A stretch of DNA of 64,000 nucleotides from DATARH01 sp036489765 (GTDB taxonomy: Bacteria > Pseudomonadota > Alphaproteobacteria > ATCC43930 > CGMCC-115725). Position numbers and translations under genes: made by a program. Of the stretch, positions 25,414 through 34,370 are shown piece by piece. The stretch lies in NCBI GenBank assembly GCA_036489765.1, contig DASXFE010000061.1:1-64000 (forward strand). Direction: 5' to 3'. How positions within the stretch are numbered: position 1 is the stretch's first letter; each line of letters begins with the position of its first letter. The notes under the pieces were generated by a model. The model was not told the origin of the DNA. It saw only the letters and a program-made list of their open reading frames with translations, and did no database searches.

Positions 25414-25959
25414 ATGTCGACCGCTTTCGTCGGGGAAATTCGCTGCTTCGGGTTCAATTTCGCGCCCCGAGGCTGGGCGCTGTGCAATGGCCAATTGCTG
25501 TCGATCCAGCAGAATACCGCGCTATTCTCGCTCCTCGGCACGGTCTATGGCGGCAACGGCGTCTCAACGTTTGGCCTGCCTAATCTTCAGGGGCAGGTTC
25601 CGATGCACTGGGGCAACGGTCCTGGCGGCTTCAATACCGACATCGGCCAGGTCCAGGGATCGACGGCGGTGACCCTCATCTCGAGCCAGATGCCGGTCCA
25701 CAGCCATATGATCCGAGCCGTGGCGATTGCCACGGGCGGCCAATCCGAGCGGACCGCGATACCGTCGGCCGCCACTTACTTAGGCCCCTCGGCGAACCCG
25801 AATGCGGCTTATCAGAACCCGGCGCCGACGATCAACGCGCCGTTCTCGCCCAAGGCGATTTCACCGACAGGCAATTCGCTTCCGCACGAGAACATGCAGC
25901 CCTATCTGGCGCTCAATTTCTGCATCTCGTTGTCGGGCTCATTCCCGTCGCGGAACTGA
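25414..25959 (+). CDS. tail-collar protein 3
   Basis: A 181-residue third paralogue, 12 bases after the second with GGGAGG upstream of the ATG. It starts MSTAFVGEIRCFGFNFAPRG, shares WALCNGQLLSIQQNTALFSLLG and ends FCISLSGSFPSRN. A full set of conserved turns is present, so all three copies look intact and under selection. The GNAT gene begins 5 bases after its stop, implying one operon. Confidence 0.9.
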   Translation: MSTAFVGEIRCFGFNFAPRGWALCNGQLLSIQQNTALFSLLGTVYGGNGVSTFGLPNLQGQVPMHWGNGPGGFNTDIGQVQGSTAVTLISSQMPVHSHMIRAVAIATGGQSERTAIPSAATYLGPSANPNAAYQNPAPTINAPFSPKAISPTGNSLPHENMQPYLALNFCISLSGSFPSRN

Positions 25960-25964
25960 CCCTC

Positions 25965-26501
25965 GTGACGGACGCGGCGCCGCCGATCTTTCGATTGTCG
26001 GCGACGCTGCTGTCCCGAGGTTTTGCTCTGCGGCCCGAAAACGAGGAAGACCTGCCGTTCCTGATTCGGCTCTACGCCACGACCCGGGAAGCGGAGCTGG
26101 CGATCACGGGTTGGTCGCCGGAACAGAAGCAGGCATTTGTCGTCAGCCAGTTCCAGGCTCAGCACCAATTCTATCGCAATCAGATTCCCGATTGCGGATT
26201 TGACGTCATCGAGTGCCAGGGGGAGCAGATCGGCCGGCTCTATCTCGCGCCCGGCCGGACCCGGCTGAATATCGTCGATATAGCGCTAACGCCCGAATGG
26301 TGCGGCCAGGGGATCGGCACGTCGATTCTTCGCGCCCTGATGGAAACGGCAGAGCAGAGCGGCCGCGGCGTCGTCATCTTTGTCGAGAAATATAACCCTG
26401 CGTTACGGCTCTACCGACGCCTCGGGTTCACGGAGATTCAGGATGTCGGAATGCATTTCGAGATGGAATGGGTCCCGGCCGACGCCTCGCCCGTCAGTTG
26501 A
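25965..26501 (+). CDS. GNAT-family N-acetyltransferase
   Basis: A 178-residue acetyl-CoA-dependent acetyltransferase starting at GTG 25965. The CoA-binding segment is LTPEWCGQGIGTSILRALM, and the C-terminal NPALRLYRRLGFTEI strand-helix is typical of GNATs. It is read from the same strand 5 bases after the third tail-collar gene, so it may act on that system's proteins, though GNATs are too diverse to infer a substrate. It converges with the DUF6916-like gene, overlapping its end by 8 bases. Confidence 0.9.
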   Translation: MTDAAPPIFRLSATLLSRGFALRPENEEDLPFLIRLYATTREAELAITGWSPEQKQAFVVSQFQAQHQFYRNQIPDCGFDVIECQGEQIGRLYLAPGRTRLNIVDIALTPEWCGQGIGTSILRALMETAEQSGRGVVIFVEKYNPALRLYRRLGFTEIQDVGMHFEMEWVPADASPVS

Positions 26502-26787
26502 AAATCGCCTGATAGAGAATGCCGTGGTCGTCCCTGCCGACCGGCACCAGGAATATGATGATTTCGCCGATCTCTTCGTGCGTCAGCCGATAGAGTTGCT
26601 GAGGCAGGACGGCGTCGCCGGGGCCGATGAAGATCAGCGAAAACGGTGGCCGTGAATCGGGTATGGCGGACCGGGACGGGAGCAGCGTCGCCTCTTCCAA
26701 GCGCAGCGTTACCGCCAGCTCCGACTGGCCGAAGACAGTACCGATGCGATGCTCGAAATCCTCGAAAACCAGTTTCCCATCGATCAT
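26494..26787 (-). CDS. small DUF6916-like protein
   Basis: A 97-residue protein with FSLIFIGPGDAVLPQQLYRL, GEIIIFLVPVGRD and a terminal YQAIFN, which matches the small DUF6916-type family often found next to tail-collar genes. No catalytic motif, signal peptide or membrane segment is seen. It lies 9 bases after the hydroxylase gene on the same strand and converges with the GNAT. The family name is from memory of the pattern, not a search. Confidence 0.75.
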   Translation of the reverse strand: MIDGKLVFEDFEHRIGTVFGQSELAVTLRLEEATLLPSRSAIPDSRPPFSLIFIGPGDAVLPQQLYRLTHEEIGEIIIFLVPVGRDDHGILYQAIFN

Positions 26788-26796
26788 CGCAATGCC

Positions 26797-27393
26797 TCAC
26801 GTCGGGAGAAGAGGGTGGGAAGCGTGCTCGAGCTGGGTGGTCAGCCAGTCGTTGACCACCGCATCGATCACGAGGTGCACGCGGTCGCCGGGACCGCGGT
26901 TGGCGACGCTGTGCGGATCGGACAGCCGCAGGTACCAGACGCTGCCGGGCTCCATGATCACGCGGGTCCCGTTGAGCCGGAAGTCGACGTCGGGGCCGGT
27001 GGTGATCGGGATATGCAGCCGCGCTCTTCCGAATTCGGCGGCGAGGTCGTTGTCATGATGCTCCTTGATCACCGACCCCGGCGTCAGCCGCATCAGCCGG
27101 ACGCAATGCAGCGGGCAGGCGAGATCGTGAAGCACCCGGCGAAAGTAGGGCGCGCGCGCGAGGAGGGGGGTGTCGGTAAATTCGGTTGCTGCGGGGTTCG
27201 AGAACATCATCATGACCGGATGGACCGCCCCCGCCTGGGCGCGCAACGGAATGACGCTCCAATCGCCGTCGTAATTCTGTCTGACAAAGTGCTCGAGCCA
27301 CTCCGCGGTGCCGAGGGCATCGAGGTCTTCCCGCAATCGGGACGGGTCGAATTGCATCGGCAACCGAAGGCGATCGGCGAACCTTGCTTCCAC
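26797..27393 (-). CDS. aspartyl/asparaginyl beta-hydroxylase family protein
   Basis: A 198-residue 2-oxoglutarate/Fe(II) dioxygenase of the Asp/Asn beta-hydroxylase family, starting at GTG 27393. Metal-site and cosubstrate motifs are IKEHHDND, ARLHIPITT, then PHSVANRG and RVHLVIDA with the arginine after the second histidine. The family hydroxylates Asp or Asn side chains in proteins or small molecules. It is divergent from the second sulfotransferase across 95 bases. Beta-hydroxy-Asp is known in a lasso peptide (canucin), so a link with the RiPP module 5 kb away is possible but unproven. Confidence 0.88.
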   Translation of the reverse strand: MEARFADRLRLPMQFDPSRLREDLDALGTAEWLEHFVRQNYDGDWSVIPLRAQAGAVHPVMMMFSNPAATEFTDTPLLARAPYFRRVLHDLACPLHCVRLMRLTPGSVIKEHHDNDLAAEFGRARLHIPITTGPDVDFRLNGTRVIMEPGSVWYLRLSDPHSVANRGPGDRVHLVIDAVVNDWLTTQLEHASHPLLPT

Positions 27394-27491
27394 AGCATCC
27401 GTCCGTACAGGCGCGACGCATGTTGCCTTAAGCCTCGGACGATAGCTATCGCGCCGCGTCCGGATACGCGTCGCACGGTCCGGGGCCCGTG

Positions 27492-28688
27492 ATGTCCGGT
27501 TCTCCGCCCGGCGATCCGTTGGCTTTCGATCGCTTGCGCGCGCAGGTGATGGGTGACGAAGCGGTACAACTGGAATTAAGCCGAATCGATGAAGCCGAGC
27601 GCTTCGCCGAAAGGGCTGCGGAGATTGCGGCCGGGATCGGAGCTGGCCTTTCCCGCGAGTTCATCCTCGCCGCGCTGCGCCCGGACCCGCTCCGGCTGAT
27701 GCGTGGATTTCCGCCGGTGATCACGTCCGCGTGGCCGTCGAGGCACTGGCTGCCCTCGCAGGTCTCCACGTCGTTCGACGGCGCGGTGGGTGTCGATTGG
27801 GTGCATCTTGGCGGCGAGCGACTAGTCCAGCCGTTTTTCGAACAATCCCTGTCGCGCGCCCTCGGCCGCCCGTTCAACCGGATGTTCGGATACCGGACGA
27901 CCCTCAGCGATTTTATCGCGGGCGCACGGGCGGACGAGGCCCCGGCGCCGGACGGGTTCATCTTTCACATGTCGCGATGCGGCTCGACGCTCGTGGCCCA
28001 GATGCTGGCCGCGTTGCCGAGCCATATCGTCGTGTCCGAAGCAGCACCGCTCGATGCCGCCGTGCAGTTGGACCGCGGTGCGCCGCCTCTTGCGGCCGAT
28101 GGTCATGCCGGCGCCTTGGCCGCTATGGTGGCCGCTCTCGGGCGGAGACGTTTCGGCGGCGAGCGGCACTACGTGTTGAAGCTCGATGCGTGGCATACGC
28201 TGGCTCTGCCGCTGTTTCGGCGGGTCTTTCCGCAGGTGCCCTGGGTCTTTCTCTATCGAGACCCGATAGAGGTGCTGGTGTCGCAAATGGCTGAGCCCGG
28301 CATGCAGATGATTCCGAACGCCCTGGCGTCGTTTCCTTTCGGGATCGAGAACGGGGCCGAACTGGCGCGCGAGGAGCATTGTGCCCGCGTGCTCGAAAAG
28401 ATTTGCGCGGCGGCGCTCGACAACCTCGGCTTCGGCGGCGGGCTGGTGGTCAATTACGACGAGCTGCCGGAGGCGGTCCGGCAGAAAATACTACCTCATT
28501 TCGGCATCGGGTGCAGCGCGGAGGAAGAAGCCGCGATGAGAGCTGCCGCTGGTCGGGACGCCAAGGCCCCGTATGTGGAATTCGTCAGCGACGCCGATGC
28601 CAAGCAGCGCCGGGCGACGGATCGCGTTCGCGCCGCGGCTCGGCGGCATCTCGACGGGGTCTATGGGGCTCTGCAGGCGATGCGGTGA
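27492..28688 (+). CDS. second sulfotransferase-family protein
   Basis: A 398-residue protein; GTG 27489 directly precedes ATG 27492. The N-terminal 150 residues are a helical region not found in minimal sulfotransferases. A P-loop FHMSRCGSTLVAQML lies near residue 155-170 and a 3'-phosphate motif FLYRDPIEVLVSQM follows. It therefore fits the sulfotransferase fold but is diverged from the enzyme at 16313. The nucleotidyltransferase gene follows 21 bases later on the same strand. Substrate unknown. Confidence 0.8.
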   Translation: MSGSPPGDPLAFDRLRAQVMGDEAVQLELSRIDEAERFAERAAEIAAGIGAGLSREFILAALRPDPLRLMRGFPPVITSAWPSRHWLPSQVSTSFDGAVGVDWVHLGGERLVQPFFEQSLSRALGRPFNRMFGYRTTLSDFIAGARADEAPAPDGFIFHMSRCGSTLVAQMLAALPSHIVVSEAAPLDAAVQLDRGAPPLAADGHAGALAAMVAALGRRRFGGERHYVLKLDAWHTLALPLFRRVFPQVPWVFLYRDPIEVLVSQMAEPGMQMIPNALASFPFGIENGAELAREEHCARVLEKICAAALDNLGFGGGLVVNYDELPEAVRQKILPHFGIGCSAEEEAAMRAAAGRDAKAPYVEFVSDADAKQRRATDRVRAAARRHLDGVYGALQAMR

Positions 28689-28709
28689 GAGGCCGTTCCG
28701 GGACGTCGG

Positions 28710-29885
28710 ATGCAACTCGCGCCGGAATTTCGCCTGCTGTGCCTTGCGTTGCGCCGGCCATTCCCAGCCGCCGACATGCGGCGCCTCGCCGCCGCAGAGG
28801 CCGAGCGGCTGAATTGGGCTGCCATCGTCGAAGGCGCGCGCAGTCATCGCGTGTCGGCCCTCGTCCTCGAAGGCTTCCAGGATGGCGGCGTGGCTGTGCC
28901 CGATCCGGCAGTCGCCGAGCTCGGGCGCCATGCCCATGTTTCCGCGCGCCGCGCCCTCGCCCAAGGGGCGCTGATATCGCGGCTGTTGAGGCTGCTGACA
29001 GACGCCGGGATTCGCGTGCTGACGCTCAAGGGCATCGTGTTGTCGGCCCAGCTTTACGGCGACCCCGCCCGGCGCAGCGCTGCCGACATCGACCTGTTGA
29101 TCGATCCGGTCCAATTCGAGCGAGCCGCAGCGCTGCTCGTCGCGGCCGGGTATCGGCCGAAGGGGCATGACAATCTGTCGCCGCGACAGCGCACGGCCTA
29201 CCGCTACTGGATCAAGGACGTGGTTCTGGTCGACGCCGTCAGCGGCACGCCGATCGAGTTGCACCATCGGCTCACCGACAATCCCGAACTCCTCTGCGCC
29301 CATTTCGACACGCTCTGGCGTGAGCGCGATGAAGTCGCGGTGTGGGGCGTCACGGCGGCCACGTTGGGCCGGCGGTATCTGCCGCTCTATCTCTGCGCCC
29401 ATGGCGCCGTTCACGGGTGGGATCGCCTGCGCTGGCTGATCGACCTCGCCGATGCGCTGGAGGGACCGGAAATGGCGGCGACCCGGACGGCCGCGCAGGC
29501 CGCCGGGCTCGACGCGGCGCTGCTGCACGCGGTGAGTTTGGCGCATGACTGGCTCGGAATGGCGGTGGCGCCGGGCATTCTCGAGGAGCTGCGGCGAAGC
29601 CCCGCCGTGTGCCGGCTCGATCGCATCCACGCGCGTCTCTATGCCGGCGAGGCGTGGCAGCAGACCCTTCGGCGAGATCTTCCCGCGACGCTGCGGCGGC
29701 AAACGTATTGGCAGATGCGGTATCGGCTGCGGCTCAAATCGGACTGGCGGTATCGCCGGCGGCAGGTGCTGCGCGAGCTCGTGTCGCCGGCGGACTGGGG
29801 AACGGTCGCGCTGCCCGACAGGCTGTTCTTCCTCTACCCGCTGATACGGCCGATCGGCTGGCTGATCCGCCGGCTCCGGCGCTAG
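28710..29885 (+). CDS. nucleotidyltransferase-family protein (NTP_transf_5 type)
   Basis: A 391-residue protein with the nucleotidyltransferase segment LKGIVLSAQLYGDPARRSAADIDLLID, where the DxD pair binds metal, preceded by a helical N-terminal domain and followed by a basic helical C-terminus. Proteins of this family occur in exopolysaccharide loci and beside HprK-like kinases and PqqD-like proteins, including RiPP clusters. Here it is 7 kb downstream of the cyclase arm and only 3 bases short of the antiterminator's 3' end, with which it overlaps tail to tail. Which system it serves is uncertain. Confidence 0.82.
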   Translation: MQLAPEFRLLCLALRRPFPAADMRRLAAAEAERLNWAAIVEGARSHRVSALVLEGFQDGGVAVPDPAVAELGRHAHVSARRALAQGALISRLLRLLTDAGIRVLTLKGIVLSAQLYGDPARRSAADIDLLIDPVQFERAAALLVAAGYRPKGHDNLSPRQRTAYRYWIKDVVLVDAVSGTPIELHHRLTDNPELLCAHFDTLWRERDEVAVWGVTAATLGRRYLPLYLCAHGAVHGWDRLRWLIDLADALEGPEMAATRTAAQAAGLDAALLHAVSLAHDWLGMAVAPGILEELRRSPAVCRLDRIHARLYAGEAWQQTLRRDLPATLRRQTYWQMRYRLRLKSDWRYRRRQVLRELVSPADWGTVALPDRLFFLYPLIRPIGWLIRRLRR

Positions 29886-30436
29886 GCGAGGGGAAAGACG
29901 TTCTGCCGATCGGTCATGATCGAGACCCGCCGGCCAAGGACGTCGAGCAGCACGCGGATGCGGCCGGCGTCGTCGAGGCTCTCCAGTGTCGCCAACTGGT
30001 CGGCAAACGCGCCGGCCATCAGCCGGACGGTTCCGCCGATCTTCAGTCGTTCGGCGAAATGCAGGATGCCGCGCGGGTCGGCAGAGGCAATCAGCGCTTC
30101 GACGATCCCGGGCGGCACCGGGTGAGGGCGCGTGGCCTGCATCACCAGGCTCGACACGCCGTAGGTGCCGTTGACGCTGCGCCATCGATCGCGGCCGAGA
30201 TCAAGCGAGACGAAAAGATAGCGCGGGAAAAACGGCGCCTCGACCTGGCGCAGCTTGCGCGCATGGCGGATCGTCTTGTGCCGCTTGGGCAGGAACACGC
30301 AGAACCCCTGATTGGCGAGCTGTTCCTGGGCGCGCAACTCGCGGCACGGCAGGGTATGGACCGCATACCAGCGGGCGCCGGGCGGGCCTGGCCGCGGCGC
30401 CGTGGCTTCATAAAGGGCGGGCTGCGTGTCGTTCAT
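29882..30436 (-). CDS. RfaH/NusG-like transcription antiterminator
   Basis: A 184-residue NusG-family protein taken from ATG 30436 (MNDTQPALYEA); the frame is open to 30619 but that extension is unlike the family. The NGN domain is clear: RWYAVHTLPCRELRAQEQLANQG, FLPKRHKT, FFPRYLFVSLDL and GTYGVSSLV. A KOW-like C-terminal part follows. Specialised NusG paralogues such as RfaH, UpxY and LoaP load on one long operon and suppress termination. It sits at the edge of the polysaccharide locus, which is the expected target. Confidence 0.88.
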   Translation of the reverse strand: MNDTQPALYEATAPRPGPPGARWYAVHTLPCRELRAQEQLANQGFCVFLPKRHKTIRHARKLRQVEAPFFPRYLFVSLDLGRDRWRSVNGTYGVSSLVMQATRPHPVPPGIVEALIASADPRGILHFAERLKIGGTVRLMAGAFADQLATLESLDDAGRIRVLLDVLGRRVSIMTDRQNVFPLA

Positions 30437-30603
30437 AAAGGCATCCCGGTTGCCGACGCGCCCCCCAACCTTATTGACCCGGCGCACGCGGAACAAGACC
30501 GCGGCTTGTCGCGGCGAATGACCACGCCCCGGGGCATGGGCTGGACGCCAAAGGCCGAAACCGACACAGTCGAGGCCGCTCCCGCGATGGGGGATTTGAT
30601 CGC

Positions 30604-31320
30604 ATGATCGCCGACGCACCGCTGCCCGAACGAGGGCGCCTTTATGTTATCGGCGATATTCACGGCCGCGCCGATCTCCTTGACGGCGTGATCGAGCGGA
30701 TTCGCCGCGATCTCGCCGTGCGCCCGATCGGCGATGCCGTCACGGTGACGCTGGGCGACTATGTGGACCGGGGGCCGGATTCGCGCGGCGTGCTCGAACG
30801 CCTGTCGCACAACCCTTTCCCGACCGAATATCTCGCGCTCAAGGGCAACCATGAGGAGCTGGTCACGGCGTTTCTCGCCGACGCTTCCGTCGCCGAGCAT
30901 TGGCGCCACTACGGCGGGCTCGAGACCCTGCATTCCTACGGGGTCCCGGTGAACCCGCTGATGCGCGGCCGCGACTACGAGACCGCCGCCGAGGCGTTCG
31001 ACCAGGCCCTGCCGGCGTCGCATCGCGACTTCCTGGCGTCGCTGCGCACCTCGCTGATCATCGGGCGATACTTTCTGTGCCACGCCGGCATCCGCCCCGG
31101 CGTCCCGCTGGAGCGGCAGAGCGACGAGGATCTGCGGTGGATCCGCGAGCCGTTTCTCGAAAGCACGATGAATTTCGGCAAAATCGTCGTGCACGGCCAC
31201 ACCCCGACCGAACGGCCCGAAGTGCTGCCCAACCGCATCAATCTCGACACCGGCGCGTACATGACCGGCCGGCTGACCTGCGCGGCGCTCGAGGGCGAGA
31301 GGGTTCGGTTTCTGACATAG
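30604..31320 (+). CDS. metallophosphoesterase (PPP-type phosphatase)
   Basis: A 238-residue calcineurin-like phosphoesterase with the full metal-site series: GDIHGRADLL, GDYVDRGPDSRG, LKGNHEEL and VVHGHTPTE. This set is typical of bacterial Ser/Thr and Tyr phosphatases and of symmetrical dinucleoside tetraphosphatases. It is divergent from the antiterminator and converges with a glycosyltransferase. In this context it could oppose the Wzc-like kinase at 38790, but bacterial loci usually use other phosphatase families for that, so this is only a possibility. Confidence 0.9.
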   Translation: MIADAPLPERGRLYVIGDIHGRADLLDGVIERIRRDLAVRPIGDAVTVTLGDYVDRGPDSRGVLERLSHNPFPTEYLALKGNHEELVTAFLADASVAEHWRHYGGLETLHSYGVPVNPLMRGRDYETAAEAFDQALPASHRDFLASLRTSLIIGRYFLCHAGIRPGVPLERQSDEDLRWIREPFLESTMNFGKIVVHGHTPTERPEVLPNRINLDTGAYMTGRLTCAALEGERVRFLT

Positions 31321-31343
31321 CGTGGCCACCGACCCACAGCGCC

Positions 31344-32561
31344 TCACCCCAAGCTGTCGAACACGGCGCCCCAGCGGCGAAAGGCATGGTCGCGGGTAAA
31401 ATCCGCGTCAAGCATCCGACGGGCCCGGTCACCCATTTCAACCAGGGCGGCGGGATCGTGCGACAGACGGGTGAGCACGGCGGCAAATCCGCTTGCGTCG
31501 TCGGGTTCGACGACGATCCCACACCCGTATTGCCGCGTGAGCTCGGCGATCTCGCCATCGGGGGCGGCGACCGCGATAAAGGGGCGCCCAGCCGCGGCGA
31601 TGCCGTAGAGCTTGCTGGGAAAGATCAGCCCTTCGACTTCCGGCACGAGCGAGAGCCAGTGGACATCGGGAAGCGTCAGCGAATGCCTGAGAGTGTCGCG
31701 GTCCTGATACGGGGCGAACCTGAACTGGGCCTCCAAGCCGCGCTCCCCGACACGCTGGCGCAATTCGTCGATCCGGCCGTCGCCGATGAACAGGAACACG
31801 ATGCGGGGGGCGTGCCGCAGCAGCTCCGCCGCCGCGACGACGGTTTCGAATTCGTGCGCCCGGCCGAGATTGCCCGAATAGCCGACAACGAACCGGTCTT
31901 CGAGCCCCCATTCGCGCCGCAGTGGATTGTCGTGGGATGGGAGCGGCCGGATCGTCTCGTCGTCGCACCAGTTCGGGATTACGTGGATGCGGTCTGCCGC
32001 GACGCCGCGTGCGCGTATTCGCCAGGCCATGCGGTTGCTGACCGCGATGTTGGCCGCCGCCTCACGCAGCGCCGTGTCGCGCAGCCGCATCAACCGGTCG
32101 CCCAGCGGTCCGCCCAGAAGCGGCACGCCGAGCCGCGCCCCCACTTCGGGGTACAGGTCCTGCAGCCAGTTGACCAGGATCAGGCCTTGCCGCCGCGCCG
32201 CCCGCCTCGCCGCAACGCACAGCATCGGCGGATCGGTCTTCGCGACCAGGATATCGCCGGGCTGCGCCACGGTGCGGGCGGCACGCCCGACCGCCGCCCA
32301 GAACGACAGGTAATCGAGGCTGCGGCCGAATAGTCGCGAGCGCCCGAACCGCGTCGCCGCGACGCGATGGACACGGACGCCCGCGATCGTCTCCGCCGCC
32401 GGCAGCGCGGCGTGCGGCTGGTCGTAGCGCTGACGGCTGGTGATGATGCTCACGTCCCGCCCCCGCTCGGCCAGATGAAACGCGAGGTCGCCGAGAAGCT
32501 GGCTGGTTGCCGAATGGTCGGGGGCGAAATACCGATTGACGAAAATGATGCGCTTCATCAC
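31344..32561 (-). CDS. WbuB-like glycosyltransferase family 4
   Basis: A 405-residue GT-B enzyme starting at GTG 32561 (ATG at 32558 follows directly). N-terminal RIIFVNRYFAPDHSATSQLL with NWLQDLYPEVG and C-terminal FVVGYSGNLGRAHEFETV and EGLIFPSKLYGIAAAGRPF match WbuB-type transferases, which add a sugar to an undecaprenyl-linked acceptor. It lies 40 bases downstream of the initiating glycosylphosphotransferase on the same strand. The two enzymes could perform consecutive early steps. Confidence 0.88.
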   Translation of the reverse strand: MMKRIIFVNRYFAPDHSATSQLLGDLAFHLAERGRDVSIITSRQRYDQPHAALPAAETIAGVRVHRVAATRFGRSRLFGRSLDYLSFWAAVGRAARTVAQPGDILVAKTDPPMLCVAARRAARRQGLILVNWLQDLYPEVGARLGVPLLGGPLGDRLMRLRDTALREAAANIAVSNRMAWRIRARGVAADRIHVIPNWCDDETIRPLPSHDNPLRREWGLEDRFVVGYSGNLGRAHEFETVVAAAELLRHAPRIVFLFIGDGRIDELRQRVGERGLEAQFRFAPYQDRDTLRHSLTLPDVHWLSLVPEVEGLIFPSKLYGIAAAGRPFIAVAAPDGEIAELTRQYGCGIVVEPDDASGFAAVLTRLSHDPAALVEMGDRARRMLDADFTRDHAFRRWGAVFDSLG

Positions 32562-32601
32562 GCGCGCCGGGAAGGGGGCCCACCGTGGCCGGGTTGCAAC
32601 G

Positions 32602-34155
32602 CTAGGCGGAGCGCGTCATCGGTGCCCGGGCCGTATCCTCCACCGCGGCTTTCGGCCCCGCGGCGATAAAGCGGGACACCTCGTCACGCCGCGTGGCCGG
32701 CTTTAGGCAGGCAAGGGACATCCAGGCGCCGGAATGGGCCGGCGCCCGCTTGGAGCGCCGATCGCCGCGCAGCAGGCTGACGATCGTCATCACGACGATG
32801 CGGAGATCGAACCAGGGCGAGGCCAGGCGAACGTATTCCTCGTCGAACGCCTCCTTTTCCTCCGGCGACAGCAGTGTCCCGCCGTTGACCTGCGCCCAGC
32901 CGGTGATCCCCGGCCTGACCATCAGCCGCACGTGGGGGACCGGCGGTTGGTCGCGGTTCAGAAGAGGCCGCGGTCCGATCAGCGACATCTCGCCGACCAG
33001 CACGTTGAGCAATTGCGGGAGTTCGTCGACCCGCGTCTTGCGCAGCAGCCGGCCGATCCACGACAGCCGCTGCGTCATCTGCCCCGACGCGTCGAAAACC
33101 GAACGCAGGGTGCGGACCTTGTACAACAAAAAGCTTCGCCCATTGACACCGACGCGCTGCTGCCAAAAGACGATCGGAGCCCCGACATCGACAAAGGCGA
33201 GACCGGCGGCCAACAGCCACAGGGGCGCCAGGACGACGATCAGCGTCATGGCCACGGCAAAATCGACCGGCCGTTTGAAGCGGAAGTAGCGCGGCATGAC
33301 CATGGCCCCCGCATCCGTGTTCGCCGGTGCGGGTGCGGGTGCGGGCGGCCGTGACGGGCGTTCCACTTTACGCTCGGTGGCGTCGAGCAGCCGCGACGCC
33401 GACATGAAGTTGATCCCGTGCCGCGCGCAGACGCTGCGAATCTCCGAGAGTTCTGCATCCGACAGCGAATCCTCCGGCCCTCCCAGGACGACCCGGTCGG
33501 TCTGGACGCCGTGCAAGGCAAATTCCTCGATGAGCGATTCGAGATGGGAAGGCGGCCCGTAAATCCGCACGCCGCTTACCGACGAGCCGATCCATCGCGG
33601 TTCGGCATCGAGCAGGGCGATCACCCGCTGCCGGCCAAATCCACAGACTTCGAGAAACCTCATGTAGAGGAAGGACAGGTCGCACACGCCGATCACGATC
33701 ACATGTTCCGCAACCGCTTCCGCCGTCTGATCCGCCTTGGTCCGCTTTCTGTCGGCGACGTGAGCCGCGGCCCGGATCGTCACCAGTCCGATCCCGAGCA
33801 GCAGGGCATGCACCGCCGGGGTCGAGCGCGGGATGCCCTCGAGACGCGTGACGGAAAACAGCACCACGCAGGTCAGCAGCTCGGCGGTCAACACCGCCTT
33901 GCCGACGTCGACGATGTCGTGGACCGAATAGTACCGCGGGATGCCGCTCCGCAGGCCGAACATCGAGTAAGCCAGCAACGTGCAGGCGAACGAGACGAGG
34001 CAATACAGGCCAACCAGCGCCGCGCCGCCGGGCGACAGGATATAAGCGTCGCGGATGTAAAGCGCCAAAAGCGGGGAAATTGCCGCCAAAAGAACATCGG
34101 ATAACGAGTAGCGGATACGAAAATGCGACCGAGACGAGGGCGGGTGGATTCGCAT
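32602..34155 (-). CDS. initiating polyprenyl glycosylphosphotransferase
   Basis: A 517-residue exopolysaccharide biosynthesis polyprenyl glycosylphosphotransferase. The N-terminal half has four to five hydrophobic segments and a nucleotide-binding-like core; the C-terminal bacterial sugar transferase domain begins FKRPVDFAVAMTL and has WQQRVGVNG, LYKVRTL, RVDELPQLLNVLVGEMSLIG and RPGITGWAQVNGG. It moves a sugar-phosphate to undecaprenyl phosphate to start each repeat unit. It is divergent from the export lipoprotein across a 215-base promoter region. The last 60 residues are a poorly conserved tail. Confidence 0.92.
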   Translation of the reverse strand: MRIHPPSSRSHFRIRYSLSDVLLAAISPLLALYIRDAYILSPGGAALVGLYCLVSFACTLLAYSMFGLRSGIPRYYSVHDIVDVGKAVLTAELLTCVVLFSVTRLEGIPRSTPAVHALLLGIGLVTIRAAAHVADRKRTKADQTAEAVAEHVIVIGVCDLSFLYMRFLEVCGFGRQRVIALLDAEPRWIGSSVSGVRIYGPPSHLESLIEEFALHGVQTDRVVLGGPEDSLSDAELSEIRSVCARHGINFMSASRLLDATERKVERPSRPPAPAPAPANTDAGAMVMPRYFRFKRPVDFAVAMTLIVVLAPLWLLAAGLAFVDVGAPIVFWQQRVGVNGRSFLLYKVRTLRSVFDASGQMTQRLSWIGRLLRKTRVDELPQLLNVLVGEMSLIGPRPLLNRDQPPVPHVRLMVRPGITGWAQVNGGTLLSPEEKEAFDEEYVRLASPWFDLRIVVMTIVSLLRGDRRSKRAPAHSGAWMSLACLKPATRRDEVSRFIAAGPKAAVEDTARAPMTRSA

Positions 34156-34370
34156 CCTGCTTGAATCCCCATTGCAACCGTGCGCGTTGGCAGGTGATTT
34201 CGCTGCCGTCTCACAGCGTTCTCCACGACGGCAAGGATATCCGTCGGACGCCCGGCGAGCAACCTGGAACTCAGCAGCCCAGGCTTAATTCCCTTCGCGC
34301 GAGCATACCTTCGGCGTTGGCAGTTGCTGCCCGATAAGGCAAATTGGGAGAGCACTTGGGGGTGGAGCGA
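34156..34370. promoter_or_regulatory. divergent promoter region of the polysaccharide locus
   Basis: These 215 bases separate the leftward initiating transferase from the rightward export gene, so at least two promoters should lie here. I see no convincing -35/-10 pair, inverted repeat or operator by eye. GGTGGAGCGA supplies the ribosome binding site for the gene at 34371. Confidence 0.35.

Noticed and set aside
24285..25959. Prophage remnant
   Set aside because: Three intact tail-collar genes have no capsid, terminase, integrase, lysis or att-like sequences around them.
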